The notes under the pieces were generated by a model. That model searched no databases. It saw nothing but the letters and a program-made list of their open reading frames with translations, and was not told the origin of the DNA. Shown here piece after piece: positions 49,921-59,670 of a stretch of DNA of 64,000 bases. The first letter of the stretch is position 1. Each line of letters opens with the position of its first letter. The DNA is from Monoglobus pectinilyticus. Its GTDB lineage: Bacteria; Bacillota; Clostridia; Monoglobales; Monoglobaceae. The position numbers and the translations under genes were made by a program. The DNA is taken from positions 434,001-498,000 of the forward strand of contig NZ_CP020991.1 in assembly GCF_002874775.1 (NCBI RefSeq), written 5' to 3'.

Positions 49921-50160
49921 TATTTTACAAAATTATTATCTTCACTTATTATGAAAAAAGTTTTTATATGAAAACTTTTTTGTGTTTATTAATAAAAGTA
50001 ATTATATTCACTACAAAATAAATAGCAAAAAATTTATAGAAAGACAAGAAAGTAATATTATCCTCTTACAACTTACATTTTTACGTAGAATTATGCCTCT
50101 TTTACATTACAGTCTTTTTTCTCTATTGTATATATTTATTGTTATTTACTCCTTTATATC
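49921..50160. repeat. Gene-free AT stretch with a second hairpin
   Basis: Contains a perfect AT-rich hairpin, AAAAAAGTTTT-TATATG-AAAACTTTTTT (49954-49981), shortly after the hpf terminator; it could be a back-up terminator. A 60-codon frame at 49982-50164 lacks a ribosome site and was not called. Otherwise nothing is seen. Confidence 0.5.
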
Positions 50161-50227
50161 TTGAACTATTCTATTAATATTGTTATAATTTTTGATATAA
50201 ATTACTGACATATTGTGATTTATGTCA
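50161..50227 (+). promoter_or_regulatory. Pectate lyase promoter with downstream palindrome
   Basis: TTGAAC (50161-50166), 17-nt spacer, TATAAT (50184-50189) with an extended TG just before it. Ten or so nt after the likely start of transcription lies TGACATA-N8-TATGTCA (50206-50212 and 50221-50227), a perfect 7-bp palindrome placed where a repressor would block, just before the GGGGGT ribosome site. Confidence 0.65.
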
Positions 50228-50244
50228 AAACTTAGGGGGTCATT

Positions 50245-52521
50245 ATGAAAAGTTTTATCAAAAAACAGATGTTGCTGTTTGTATTGTCAACGGTCGCAGT
50301 ATTATTTTTCTGTATGTCAGCTGTAAGCGCTCTTCCGCCCGACTCTGTTTACAACATTTCTGACATGTCAACGGGCACTATCTCTCAAGATACGCAAATC
50401 GGTGATTTTTCTATTATTGCCGCTACAGACGGAAATACTGCTATTGCTGTTGACGGAAATAAAAAAACATCAACAACTACCGGAATCAAATATACAAAAA
50501 GATTAAAACTAAACGGAACCGGAAATCAAACCAACAGAGCTATAAAATTTACAGCTTCTGAGCCTGCAACATTTATGATAGAGGCAGCGAGCGCTAACTC
50601 TTCAGCTGTCAGAACAGGCGTTTTGGTAAACTCAGCCGGAGAAACAGTCGCCTCAGGCGAATTTGCGTCGGGTCTTACCTATAAAAAAATGACTGTACCC
50701 GAAGCCGGAGATTACTGGTTTTATTCTACAGACAGCGGTATAAATGTATACTATTTAAAACTTACTTATGAAGTTCAGCCGCCCGACCCGGTCTATGATT
50801 TTGAAGACCTGAACGGCGTTGTGCTTGAACCTATGAACACTATTTACACTGCACCTAAAGCAAGTGCCGAGGGAAAAGGAACTCAAAACGAACCAATGAG
50901 CATAGCTTCCGCCATATTAAATATTGCTCCGGGAGGTACTATTTATTGCAGCGGCGAGTATCAATTTGACAACTGTTTGGTAATCGGAGCAGACAACAGC
51001 GGTCAGGACGGCAAAGAAAAACGCATAGAGTGCTCAGATGATACATTATTTAATTTTTCAGGAGAACCGTACTCCAACGACGTTGGAACAAATGCTCGAG
51101 GAGTACAGATTAACGGCAGCTACTGGTACATTAAAGGTCTTGAAGCCTATCAGGCAGCAGATAACGGCTTCTTTATTGCAGGAAAACATAATACATTGGA
51201 ATTATGTGTAGCAAATGGTAACCGCGACACAGGAATCCAGATTTCACGACGGGCTTCAACTGTAACTAATTTTAATGACTGGCCCAGCGATAATCTGATA
51301 TTAAACTGTACTTCTTTTGACAGTTTTGACCCTGCAACCGGAGAGAATGCTGACGGATTTGCCGCAAAACTCACCTGCGGCAATAACAACGTCTTTGACG
51401 GATGTATTGCATATAATAACTGTGATGACGGATGGGATTGTTTTACCAAAACTGCAACAGGACCAATAGGTTCATTAGTAATGAGAAATTGCGTGGCATT
51501 CAGAAGCGGTCAGACAACTGACGGAAAATTCACAGAAAATTGCGATGGGAACGGTTTTAAAATGGGCGGCACGAAAATCGCTGTTGCGCATTCTCTTTAT
51601 AACTGTATTGCATTCGAAAATGCCAACCATGGATTTACAGATAATTCAAACCCGGGACCTATTACATTAACAAACTGTACTTCATACAATAACGCACTTA
51701 AAGGCGGAACAAACAAAAGCAATTTTGATTTTGCAAGACTGCCGGAATCAAATAACAGCCTCACAAATTGTTTATCCTATGCGCCGCAGCAAATTTGTTC
51801 AGATAAGTTTATTGGAAGTATGAAAAACTCTGTTTTTTATAACAAAGATAAAAAAATATACTATTTTTATGAAGATATGCCTTACACCAATTGGAATAGC
51901 AAAGAAGGCACTATTCTTCCTTCTGACACAATGGAAACCGTAAGCAACTCTACGTTTGTCTCAGTGGAAGTTCCGGAATTTGGGGCTAATGTACATAAGT
52001 TATGGAGAAATCCTGACGGAAGTATAAATATGGGTAACTTTTTAAAAGTAGCTGATGGAACAACATATAAGGACAGACAAATAGGCGCTGACCTTTCAGG
52101 CGACCCAACAATTTTGCCAACGCCTGATCCGACTTCCTCACCCACTCCATCTGCACAGCCTGACGTAACAGCTTCCCCTTCTCCATCCTCTGAGCCTAAG
52201 CCTGAATATAAACTGCTTGCAGCGGTTAATGATGGTGATATGAACACTATTGATGTTGAATTTGATAATAATACTTCAATTCAAGTTGAACCTTATATTG
52301 TAATTGCAGCTTACAAAATAGTTGAAGGCGAAGAAATATTATCCGATATATTTGACCAAAGTTATAATGTTGAAGCTAATAACTCCATTATATTTTCAAA
52401 GGCATTCTCGGATTCTGAATATGATATTATAAAAGTATTTGCGTGGCAGAATCCAAATTCTATGATTCCGTTTGACGCTTCGGTTAATATATACCCACAA
52501 ACAGAACAAATAATAAACTAA
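50245..52521 (+). CDS. Secreted PL9-family pectate lyase
   Basis: 758 residues with a signal peptide (to about residue 29). An N-terminal beta module (31-180) precedes a right-handed beta-helix (about 195-630) of polysaccharide lyase family 9, which cleaves polygalacturonate by beta-elimination. Expected calcium ligands are Asp370 (in ADGFAAK), Asp394, Asp395 and Asp398 (in CDDGWD), and the catalytic base is Lys439 (GNGFKMGG); the 370/394/395/398 spacing matches that recalled for the Dickeya enzyme. A Pro/Ser/Thr linker (640-665) leads to a C-terminal beta module (667-755) similar to one in the GH3 protein. No SLH or dockerin, so it is probably released. A GGGGGT ribosome site precedes the ATG. 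Confidence 0.93.
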   Translation: MKSFIKKQMLLFVLSTVAVLFFCMSAVSALPPDSVYNISDMSTGTISQDTQIGDFSIIAATDGNTAIAVDGNKKTSTTTGIKYTKRLKLNGTGNQTNRAIKFTASEPATFMIEAASANSSAVRTGVLVNSAGETVASGEFASGLTYKKMTVPEAGDYWFYSTDSGINVYYLKLTYEVQPPDPVYDFEDLNGVVLEPMNTIYTAPKASAEGKGTQNEPMSIASAILNIAPGGTIYCSGEYQFDNCLVIGADNSGQDGKEKRIECSDDTLFNFSGEPYSNDVGTNARGVQINGSYWYIKGLEAYQAADNGFFIAGKHNTLELCVANGNRDTGIQISRRASTVTNFNDWPSDNLILNCTSFDSFDPATGENADGFAAKLTCGNNNVFDGCIAYNNCDDGWDCFTKTATGPIGSLVMRNCVAFRSGQTTDGKFTENCDGNGFKMGGTKIAVAHSLYNCIAFENANHGFTDNSNPGPITLTNCTSYNNALKGGTNKSNFDFARLPESNNSLTNCLSYAPQQICSDKFIGSMKNSVFYNKDKKIYYFYEDMPYTNWNSKEGTILPSDTMETVSNSTFVSVEVPEFGANVHKLWRNPDGSINMGNFLKVADGTTYKDRQIGADLSGDPTILPTPDPTSSPTPSAQPDVTASPSPSSEPKPEYKLLAAVNDGDMNTIDVEFDNNTSIQVEPYIVIAAYKIVEGEEILSDIFDQSYNVEANNSIIFSKAFSDSEYDIIKVFAWQNPNSMIPFDASVNIYPQTEQIIN

Positions 52522-52543
52522 ATTTACACAGAATTAATATACA

Positions 52544-52629
52544 AAAAGGGTACACAATTGAACCGACCCCCAAAAGTTAGATTAGAAATCTAACGAATAG
52601 GAGGTCGGTTCAATATTGTTTACCCTTTT
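52544..52629. terminator. Long bidirectional terminator hairpin with IS-like ends
   Basis: An 86-nt imperfect palindrome between converging pelA-type and thrS genes: outer arms AAAAGGGTA / TACCCTTTT, then TGAACCGACC / GGTCGGTTCA, then inner GTTAGAT / ATCTAAC. T-runs follow on both strands, so it should stop both genes. The arms TGAACCGACCCCCAAAAGTT and, from the other side, TGAACCGACCTCC resemble terminal repeats of IS3-family elements, with no transposase between them. The IS link is from memory of such ends. Confidence 0.8.
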
Positions 52630-52674
52630 AATATACTAAAAAACTTTATTATCAAAATACTTAAATTTACTATA

Positions 52675-54615
52675 TTAGTCTTTAGACTTTGACGCAACTT
52701 TCTTTAAAATGGTATCTATAAACTCATTTAGCTTAACTGAGCCTGTATCGCCTTCTTTTCTGTCTCGTACAGATACGGCGCCTTCTGCCTGCTCTTTTTC
52801 TCCGACAATAAGCATATACGGCACTTTTTCAAGCTGAGCCTCTCTTATTTTATAACCTATTTTTTCTTTTCTAGTGTCTACTTCAACTCTTATTCCTACC
52901 TTTTGAAGTTCTTCGCTGACGCTATTTGCATATTCCATATAGTGGTCTGAAATAGGCAGAACTTTAACCTGTATAGGAGCGAGCCATGTCGGCAGCGCGC
53001 CTGCATATTTCTCCAGCAGTAACGCCAAGGTTCTTTCATAACATCCAATAGAAGTTCTGTGTATAACATAAGGATATTTTTTAGTACCGTCAGAATCAAC
53101 ATACTCCATACCAAATCTTTCAGCTAGCTGAAAGTCAATTTGAATAGTAATCAATGTGTCCTCTTTGCCATATACATTTTTTATCTGAATGTCAAGCTTA
53201 GGTCCATAAAAAGCGGCTTCTCCATCCTCTTCAGTATAGTCGATACCCATGTCGTCCAGGATTACACGCATTCTGTCCTGAACTTCTTCCCATTGCTCCG
53301 GACTTCCTATATACTTGTCCCTATCATTTTCATCCCATTTTGAAAAACGGTAGCTAACGTCGTCATCAAGACCTAATACTTCCAGCATATATTTCGCAAG
53401 GTCCAAACATCCGGAAAATTCATCCTCAAGCTGGTCAGGACGGCAAGCCAAATGCCCTTCTGATATTGTGAACTGACGCACACGAATTAATCCGTGCATT
53501 TCACCGGAATCCTCATTTCTAAACAAAGTAGAAGTCTCATTATATCTCAAAGGCAGGTCACGGTAACTCCTCATATCAGCCAAATATGCCTGGAACTGGA
53601 AAGGACAGGTCATAGGACGAAGTGCAAAAACTTCTCCCTCTGCATCAGGGTCGCCTAAAACAAACATTCCGTCACGGTAATGATCCCAATGCCCTGAAAT
53701 TTTATAAAGGTCGCGCTTTGCCAAAAACGGAGTCTTAGTTAAAAGATATCCTCTCTTCTGTTCTTCGTCTTCTACAAATCTTTGCAAAAGCTGGAGAACC
53801 CTTGCACCTTTTGGAAGCATAATCGGAAGCCCCTGACCAATATAGTCAACCGTTCTAAAATACCCTAACTCTCTGCCTATTTTATTGTGGTCTCTCTTCT
53901 TGGCTTCCTCAAGTTTTTCTAAATAAGCATTAAGTTCGGACTGTTTTGGAAAAGCTGTTCCGTATATACGCGACAGCATTTTATTTTTTTCATTGCCGCG
54001 CCAATAAGCACCGGCCAAGCTTTGCAGCTTAATAGCTTTCAGTTTACCGGTTGACATAAGATGAGGACCTGCGCATAGGTCAACAAAATCTCCTTGCTTA
54101 TAAAAAGAAATAACCGCGTCGTCAGGCAAATCCTCTATTAACTCAACCTTATACGGCTCGTCCTTTTCTTTCATGAGTTTTATTGCTTCATCTCTCGGAA
54201 GTTCATATTTCTCGAGAGGAATATTTTCCTTAATTATTTTCTTCATCTCAGCCTCGATTTTTTCAAAATCTCCGGTTGTGATAGGAGTCTCAAATTCAAA
54301 GTCATAATAATATCCGTCTTCAATAGCCGGACCTATCGCTAGTTTTGTATTTGGATACAGCCTCTTTATAGCTTGAGCCAAAACATGCGAGGCGGTGTGA
54401 CGGTACGCCTTTCTGCCATTTTCATCATTAAATGTCAGAAAACTGACCTCACAGTCGCTTTCGGGAACAAAGTTCATCTCTTTTGTTTCGCCGTTTACAT
54501 CAGCGGCCAAACAGTTACGCGCCAATCCTTCGCTTATACTTTTTGCCATATCAAGAAGGTTTGTCCCATTTTCATATTCTCTTACGTCTCCGCCTTTTAG
54601 AGTAACTTTTATCAT
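52675..54615 (-). CDS. thrS: Threonyl-tRNA synthetase
   Basis: 646 residues, full length. TGS domain (1-62), editing domain with HTASHVLAQAIKRLYP near residue 73 and the CAGPHL site near 182, class II catalytic core (about 240-535, including RNEDSGEMHGLIRVRQFT and the final RTSIGCYERTLALLLE), and the anticodon-binding domain (about 540-646). It charges tRNA-Thr and clears Ser-tRNA. AAGG lies about 10 nt before the ATG. The short 40-nt gap upstream has no T-box. It may be cotranscribed with the genes to its right, ending at the 52544-52629 hairpin. Confidence 0.97.
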   Translation of the reverse strand: MIKVTLKGGDVREYENGTNLLDMAKSISEGLARNCLAADVNGETKEMNFVPESDCEVSFLTFNDENGRKAYRHTASHVLAQAIKRLYPNTKLAIGPAIEDGYYYDFEFETPITTGDFEKIEAEMKKIIKENIPLEKYELPRDEAIKLMKEKDEPYKVELIEDLPDDAVISFYKQGDFVDLCAGPHLMSTGKLKAIKLQSLAGAYWRGNEKNKMLSRIYGTAFPKQSELNAYLEKLEEAKKRDHNKIGRELGYFRTVDYIGQGLPIMLPKGARVLQLLQRFVEDEEQKRGYLLTKTPFLAKRDLYKISGHWDHYRDGMFVLGDPDAEGEVFALRPMTCPFQFQAYLADMRSYRDLPLRYNETSTLFRNEDSGEMHGLIRVRQFTISEGHLACRPDQLEDEFSGCLDLAKYMLEVLGLDDDVSYRFSKWDENDRDKYIGSPEQWEEVQDRMRVILDDMGIDYTEEDGEAAFYGPKLDIQIKNVYGKEDTLITIQIDFQLAERFGMEYVDSDGTKKYPYVIHRTSIGCYERTLALLLEKYAGALPTWLAPIQVKVLPISDHYMEYANSVSEELQKVGIRVEVDTRKEKIGYKIREAQLEKVPYMLIVGEKEQAEGAVSVRDRKEGDTGSVKLNEFIDTILKKVASKSKD

Positions 54616-54655
54616 TTTATATCATCCTTCCTTATCAAAATCATAAAATACTATT

Positions 54656-55117
54656 TTACAATCCCAAAAACACGCCTGAAACCAGTGCCACAAAAACACC
54701 CAAAACAGCACCGCCCAAAACTTCCAGCGGAGTGTGCCCTAAAAGCTCTTTTAGCTTTTCATCCTTCAATACCGGGTCTTTTTCTTCCCATGCTTCAACT
54801 ATCATATTTATCATCTTTGCCTGCTCACCGGCAGCTCTTCTTATCCCCGACGCGTCATACATAACAATAAGCGCCAAAGCACAGCATACCACAAACAAAG
54901 CGGTGTCAAAGCCCTCAGACATACCAACGCAAGTAGCTAAACAAGCCACAATTGTCGAGTGGGACGACGGCATACCGCCCGGGCCGAAAAATCTGCCCCA
55001 ATTAATCTTTTTATTTCGTATCCATTCAATTATTCCCTTGATAACGCAGGATAATAACCATGCAAACAAGACTATAAAGAAAATCCTGTTGCTGAAAAAC
55101 TCCTCAAAATATCTCAT
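54656..55117 (-). CDS. Divergent PAP2 family membrane protein (YuiD / DUF212)
   Basis: 153 residues from an ATG at 55117; a TTG six codons earlier has no ribosome site. Four membrane helices; the conserved GPGGMPSSHSTIVACLAT near residue 55 resembles the acid-phosphatase SxxH motif, and LLGHTPLEVLGGAVLG near 125 has the second His. The family is called acid phosphatase/vanadium haloperoxidase-related. A lipid phosphatase role, perhaps on undecaprenyl pyrophosphate or prenyl diphosphates, is a guess supported by the adjoining ispA. Confidence 0.88.
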   Translation of the reverse strand: MRYFEEFFSNRIFFIVLFAWLLSCVIKGIIEWIRNKKINWGRFFGPGGMPSSHSTIVACLATCVGMSEGFDTALFVVCCALALIVMYDASGIRRAAGEQAKMINMIVEAWEEKDPVLKDEKLKELLGHTPLEVLGGAVLGVFVALVSGVFLGL

Positions 55118-55167
55118 ATACACATCCACTTTCAAAATTAGGTTGGTTTATACAGGCAATAATCGAA

Positions 55168-56078
<911 letters not shown>

Positions 56079-56079
<1 letters not shown>

Positions 56080-56330
56080 TAGTTTTGTTCTCCCATTCCC
56101 GCAAAAGGTTGTTCCTCAATCTGCCCTGTTTCCCTGTTCTTTATTAATATATTAATTTTCTGTTCCGCCGCGTCAAGCGCTGCCGTACACTGTTTTGTAA
56201 GCTTAACTCCCTTTTCAAAGAGCTCCAGCATTTGGTCAAGAGTTACGTCTCCGCCTTCAAGCTCTTTTACTACAACTTCAAGTTCTTTTAAATTTTTCTC
56301 AAATAATTCTCTATTTTCTTTATTTTCCAT
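56079..56330 (-). CDS. xseB: Exodeoxyribonuclease VII small subunit
   Basis: 83 residues from an ATG at 56330 with GGAG 6 nt upstream; a TTG four codons earlier was rejected. The helical signature FEKNLKELEVVVKELEGGDVTLDQMLELFEKGVKL is complete. Several copies bind one XseA to form exonuclease VII, which degrades single-stranded DNA from both ends. Confidence 0.96.
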
Positions 56331-56366
56331 AGCAATCTCCAAATTATACCGTTTCTATTTATTTTA

Positions 56367-57575
56367 TTAATTTTTCTCTATTTTTTTCACATCTGCAAGC
56401 AAGCTTCCGTCACTGACTAAAACTGTGATTTCATCACCGTCTGAAATCTGGCCGACGCTCTTTACCACTTTGCCCGCTGTATCTTTAGTAACAGAAAATC
56501 CTCTTTGAAGCGAACTTAGAGGACTGAGAGCGTCAAGCTTTGACGCATTCAGCGCAAGACTCTGCTTTTTCTCATTTAATATTCCCTGGAACGCGTTTTC
56601 AAAATTCTTATATAAGCTGTCTAAATATATCCTATTATCCTCCACTTTTACCATAGGATTTTTCAAAACAGTATTTTCACTCAGCATTTTTACTCTCATT
56701 CTGCTTCTTTCAACTATACGGTTAGCGCATGTATACATTCTGGAATACACATTATTGAACTTTTCTCTAAGTTCAACCTGAGATGGCACAACAAGCTCTG
56801 CAGCAGCGCTCGGCGTAGGCGCTCTCAAATCCGCGACAAAATCCGATATAGTGAAGTCTATCTCATGACCTACAGCCGACACTATAGGTATATGACTGGC
56901 AAAAATTGCTCTGGCGACTATTTCTTCATTAAAAGACCACAAATCTTCAATCGAGCCGCCGCCTCTGCCTACAATAAGAACGTCGGCTGAATCAGTATCG
57001 TTAAAATAATTTATGGCTTCAACAATACTCTGAGCCGAATTTTCCCCCTGCACAAGAACCGGATAAAGCAGTATATCAGAATATGAAAAACGTCTTGACA
57101 GTATATTCATAATATCCCTGATAGCGGCTCCTGTAGGAGCAGTGACAACTCCAATTCTCCCAGGGTACTTAGGCAGAGGTTTTTTATACTTAGGAGAGAA
57201 CAATCCCTCAGCATCCAGTTTTTGTTTCAGTTTCTCAAAAGCCACATGCAGGTCGCCTATCCCCTCCTGCTCCATATGTTCTATGTATAACTGATATTGT
57301 CCGTCTCTTTCATAAACCCCAATTCTTCCTCTAGCCAAAACTTTCATTCCGTTTTGGGGTCTGAAGTTGAGCTTGGCAGCTGCGCTTCTAAACATAACGG
57401 CTCTCATAACTCCGGTTTCGTCTTTCAGTGACATATACATATGCCCGGAGGAATGAGCTTTAAAGTTTGAAAGCTCACCTTTAACCAATACGTTATTTAA
57501 AATATCATCTCTCGCAATAACCTGCTTTATATATAAATTGACCTGTGTTACAGTCAACGCTTGTCTCTCTATCAT
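56367..57575 (-). CDS. xseA: Exodeoxyribonuclease VII large subunit
   Basis: 402 residues, normal. N-terminal OB-fold (1-100: TVTQVNLYIKQVIARDDIL, VKGELSNFKAHSSGHMYMSLKD), the catalytic domain (PGRIGVVTAPTGAAIRDI; VGRGGGSIEDLWSFNEEIVARAI; SAVGHEIDFTISDFVADLRAPTPSAAAEL, 120-270) and a coiled-coil tail for XseB. GAGG lies 6 nt before the ATG. It is 24-36 nt upstream of xseB. Confidence 0.96.
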   Translation of the reverse strand: MIERQALTVTQVNLYIKQVIARDDILNNVLVKGELSNFKAHSSGHMYMSLKDETGVMRAVMFRSAAAKLNFRPQNGMKVLARGRIGVYERDGQYQLYIEHMEQEGIGDLHVAFEKLKQKLDAEGLFSPKYKKPLPKYPGRIGVVTAPTGAAIRDIMNILSRRFSYSDILLYPVLVQGENSAQSIVEAINYFNDTDSADVLIVGRGGGSIEDLWSFNEEIVARAIFASHIPIVSAVGHEIDFTISDFVADLRAPTPSAAAELVVPSQVELREKFNNVYSRMYTCANRIVERSRMRVKMLSENTVLKNPMVKVEDNRIYLDSLYKNFENAFQGILNEKKQSLALNASKLDALSPLSSLQRGFSVTKDTAGKVVKSVGQISDGDEITVLVSDGSLLADVKKIEKN

Positions 57576-57637
57576 AATTTACCTCAAAATTTTACGGCAT
57601 CAAAATATAATATGCTTTATATTTTATATACGTCAAA

Positions 57638-57682
57638 CAGAGCGGAAGCAATCCGCTATAATCCGGATTAGAACTCGCTCTG
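57638..57682 (-). terminator. Hairpin between nusB and xseA
   Basis: Outer CAGAGCG / CGCTCTG stem with a second internal AATCC / GGATT pairing; only a short T-stretch follows on the minus strand. It could be a weak terminator or processing site splitting the operon. Confidence 0.4.
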
Positions 57683-57704
57683 TCTGAATATTAAGTTTAT
57701 ACAT

Positions 57705-58106
57705 CTAGTTTTCAAGCTGTTTTTGGATACTTCCCAAAACTCCGTTTACAAATGAAACCGCCTCTTCACCGGCATATTCACGGGTAAGATTTGAAGCCTC
57801 ATTAACCGAAACAGGCAGCGGCAAATCATCCATATAGAGCATTTCAAACACACCCAGTCTTAAAATCGCCAGGCTGACAGCTCCAATACGTTCAATATCC
57901 CATCCGTTTGAAAACTCAGTTATCTTTTTGTCTATCTCATCAATATTCTTTACAACGCCGGCAACTGCCTGGCTGATATATTCGCCCTGTTTACCAGTAT
58001 CATACTCTTTGAAAAAATCATCTAATATTTCGCTGATATCTTCAGGCTGAAACTTATATTGAAAGAGAATTATAAAAGTATATTCCCTTGCTTTTCTTCT
58101 GTCCAT
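57705..58106 (-). CDS. nusB: Transcription antitermination factor NusB
   Basis: 133 residues from an ATG at 58106; a TTG two codons earlier abuts its ribosome site. It is an all-helical RNA-binding protein that with NusE binds boxA and prevents early termination in rRNA operons. RRKAREYTFIILFQYKF at the front and LPLPVSVNEASNLTREYAGEEAVSFVNGVLGSI at the end are typical. Its place between an Asp23 gene and xseA is conserved. Confidence 0.95.
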   Translation of the reverse strand: MDRRKAREYTFIILFQYKFQPEDISEILDDFFKEYDTGKQGEYISQAVAGVVKNIDEIDKKITEFSNGWDIERIGAVSLAILRLGVFEMLYMDDLPLPVSVNEASNLTREYAGEEAVSFVNGVLGSIQKQLEN

Positions 58107-58160
58107 AACCAACCACAGAATAACATTCTGCCCCTTCTAAATCAAATTTAATAAAAACGC

Positions 58161-58883
58161 CTATTCAGCTTTATCTTTTTCCGGCTCTTCGCTCAATCTA
58201 TCCTTTAAATCTTCCAAGATATCAGAACCTATTTCAACAGCTTCCTCAGCTTTATCCTTAACCTTATCGGCAAAATCCTCAGCTTTATCTTTAGCAATAT
58301 CAGCTAAGTCTTCCGCCTTATCTTTAGCTAAGCCGGTTAAATCTTCTGCTTTATCTTTAGCTAAATCGACAAACTGCCCGGCTTTTGTTCCTGCTTTCTG
58401 AACATAGTCTGACGCCTTGTCAACCACTTCTCCCGCTGCTTCGGCCGCATTATCTACAGCTTCACTGACTGTATACGCTGCAGACCCGCTCTGAGACTTA
58501 TCGCTATCTTCTTTTGGAACACTGACGCCTTCAACGCTGACATTTACAGCAACAACTGTTAAACCGGTCATTGCTTCAACTTCACTCTTAACCTTTTCCT
58601 GGATTTCCCAAGCAACATCCGGTATCTTAGCGCCGTATTCAACAATAATAGACAAATCGAGCGTTACGTCCTTATCGTTCACATTAACCTTTACGCCCTT
58701 TGACATATTCTTTTTGCCGAGAAGCTCGGCTATTCCGCCGGAAATCGAGCTTACCATTCCTGATACGCCTTTAACACTGCTTGCCGCAAGCGACGCCACA
58801 ATAGAAACAACATCGTTTGAAATATTGACATCTCCGGTCTTTGGAGCAGCTTGCTCCTGAGGCGCATTGTTGTCTTCTGCCAT
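58161..58883 (-). CDS. Asp23/Gls24 protein with LEA-like repeat tail
   Basis: 240 residues. Residues about 17-125 match Asp23/Gls24 (YqhY/YloU) envelope stress proteins: ISNDVVSIVASLAASSVKGVSGM and SIIVEYGAKIPDVAWEIQEKVKSEVEAMTGLTVVAVNV. The following 110 residues are an unusual amphipathic tail with four consecutive 11-residue repeats of the form xDLAKDKAEDL (about 170-214), like group 3 LEA or apolipoprotein repeats. Normal relatives end near 130-150. GGAGG lies 9 nt before the ATG and a good promoter just beyond. The tail may coat the membrane surface; this is inference. Confidence 0.9.
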   Translation of the reverse strand: MAEDNNAPQEQAAPKTGDVNISNDVVSIVASLAASSVKGVSGMVSSISGGIAELLGKKNMSKGVKVNVNDKDVTLDLSIIVEYGAKIPDVAWEIQEKVKSEVEAMTGLTVVAVNVSVEGVSVPKEDSDKSQSGSAAYTVSEAVDNAAEAAGEVVDKASDYVQKAGTKAGQFVDLAKDKAEDLTGLAKDKAEDLADIAKDKAEDFADKVKDKAEEAVEIGSDILEDLKDRLSEEPEKDKAE

Positions 58884-58925
58884 AATATAAAACCTCCTAA
58901 TTCAATTTTCAAAACACTACGTTTG

Positions 58926-58954
58926 ATTATAACATAACAATTTTAAGATTACAA
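58926..58954 (-). promoter_or_regulatory. Promoter of the Asp23-nusB-xse-ispA group
   Basis: Minus-strand TTGTAA (58949-58954), 17-nt spacer, TATAAT (58926-58931), in the gap between spoIIIAH and the Asp23 gene. It allows these genes to be expressed without sporulation. Confidence 0.75.
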
Positions 58955-58993
58955 TGATTATTTTAGGCGATTTTATTAATTTTTATCATACTT

Positions 58994-59617
58994 TTATTGT
59001 TCAGAACTAATTTTTATTTGCGAAGCTGCAACTCCGGTCTCAGCAATTATAATATCTTTTATCTGAGCCACAGAAGCGCTGTCTAAGTTTCCGCCTTTAA
59101 CCACAACTGAAACTCCGCTGTCGCTGACTTGCGCAAAACAATCTTCAAACCCTTTTGACTTTACTCCGGTCTCTATTGCATTTTCATTTTCGGAATATTT
59201 TGTCAATTTAACTATATTGCTTTCTGCTTCCTTTTTTGCTGATTCTGTTGCGTCTTTATTTGATGAAATCTCTTTCCATTTATCCATTGTGTCGCCTCTC
59301 AGTTTATCTCTGTCCTGACGGGATTGTGTTATCACATTGGCACTTTGACTTTGATTATTTTGATTATCCTGATTTTGCTGTTCATTATTATCGCTGTTAT
59401 TTTGTTTTTCATCGTTATTATCTTTATTTTCATCATTTTTATTATTTGACCAAAATGTCTCCGCATCGTCGGGCGCGGCAGTGCTGGAAACACTGACGGC
59501 GTCTGATTTGACAGCGCTTATAGTCCAGCGGTAATACCCTGCCGCCAGCACAAGCGCAATTAATCCAACAACCAATACCTGTTTGCCTCTAAATTTTGCC
59601 TTCTTTTTTGAGTTCAT
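58994..59617 (-). CDS. spoIIIAH: Stage III sporulation protein AH
   Basis: 207 residues. One N-terminal membrane helix (about 13-30, VLVVGLIALVLAAGYYRW), a long Asn/Gln/Asp-rich linker (about 50-95), and a C-terminal YscJ/FliF-like ring-building domain (about 110-205, SGVSVVVKGGNLDSASVAQIKDIIIAETGV). In the mother cell it reaches across to SpoIIQ of the forespore to make the feeding channel. AAGGAG precedes the ATG. The partner SpoIIQ is not in this window. Confidence 0.93.
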   Translation of the reverse strand: MNSKKKAKFRGKQVLVVGLIALVLAAGYYRWTISAVKSDAVSVSSTAAPDDAETFWSNNKNDENKDNNDEKQNNSDNNEQQNQDNQNNQSQSANVITQSRQDRDKLRGDTMDKWKEISSNKDATESAKKEAESNIVKLTKYSENENAIETGVKSKGFEDCFAQVSDSGVSVVVKGGNLDSASVAQIKDIIIAETGVAASQIKISSEQ

Positions 59618-59670
59618 AAGCGTACTCTCCTTATTTATAAATTTTCTTTAATTTTTTTCGTTTTTATATA

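Noticed and set aside
49982-50164. 60-codon frame in the gap before the pectate lyase
   Set aside because: GTG start without a ribosome site, very AT-rich composition, overlaps the promoter -35, and no recognisable protein pattern.
52558-52615. A live insertion sequence
   Set aside because: Only facing end-like sequences remain, with about 36 nt between and no transposase.
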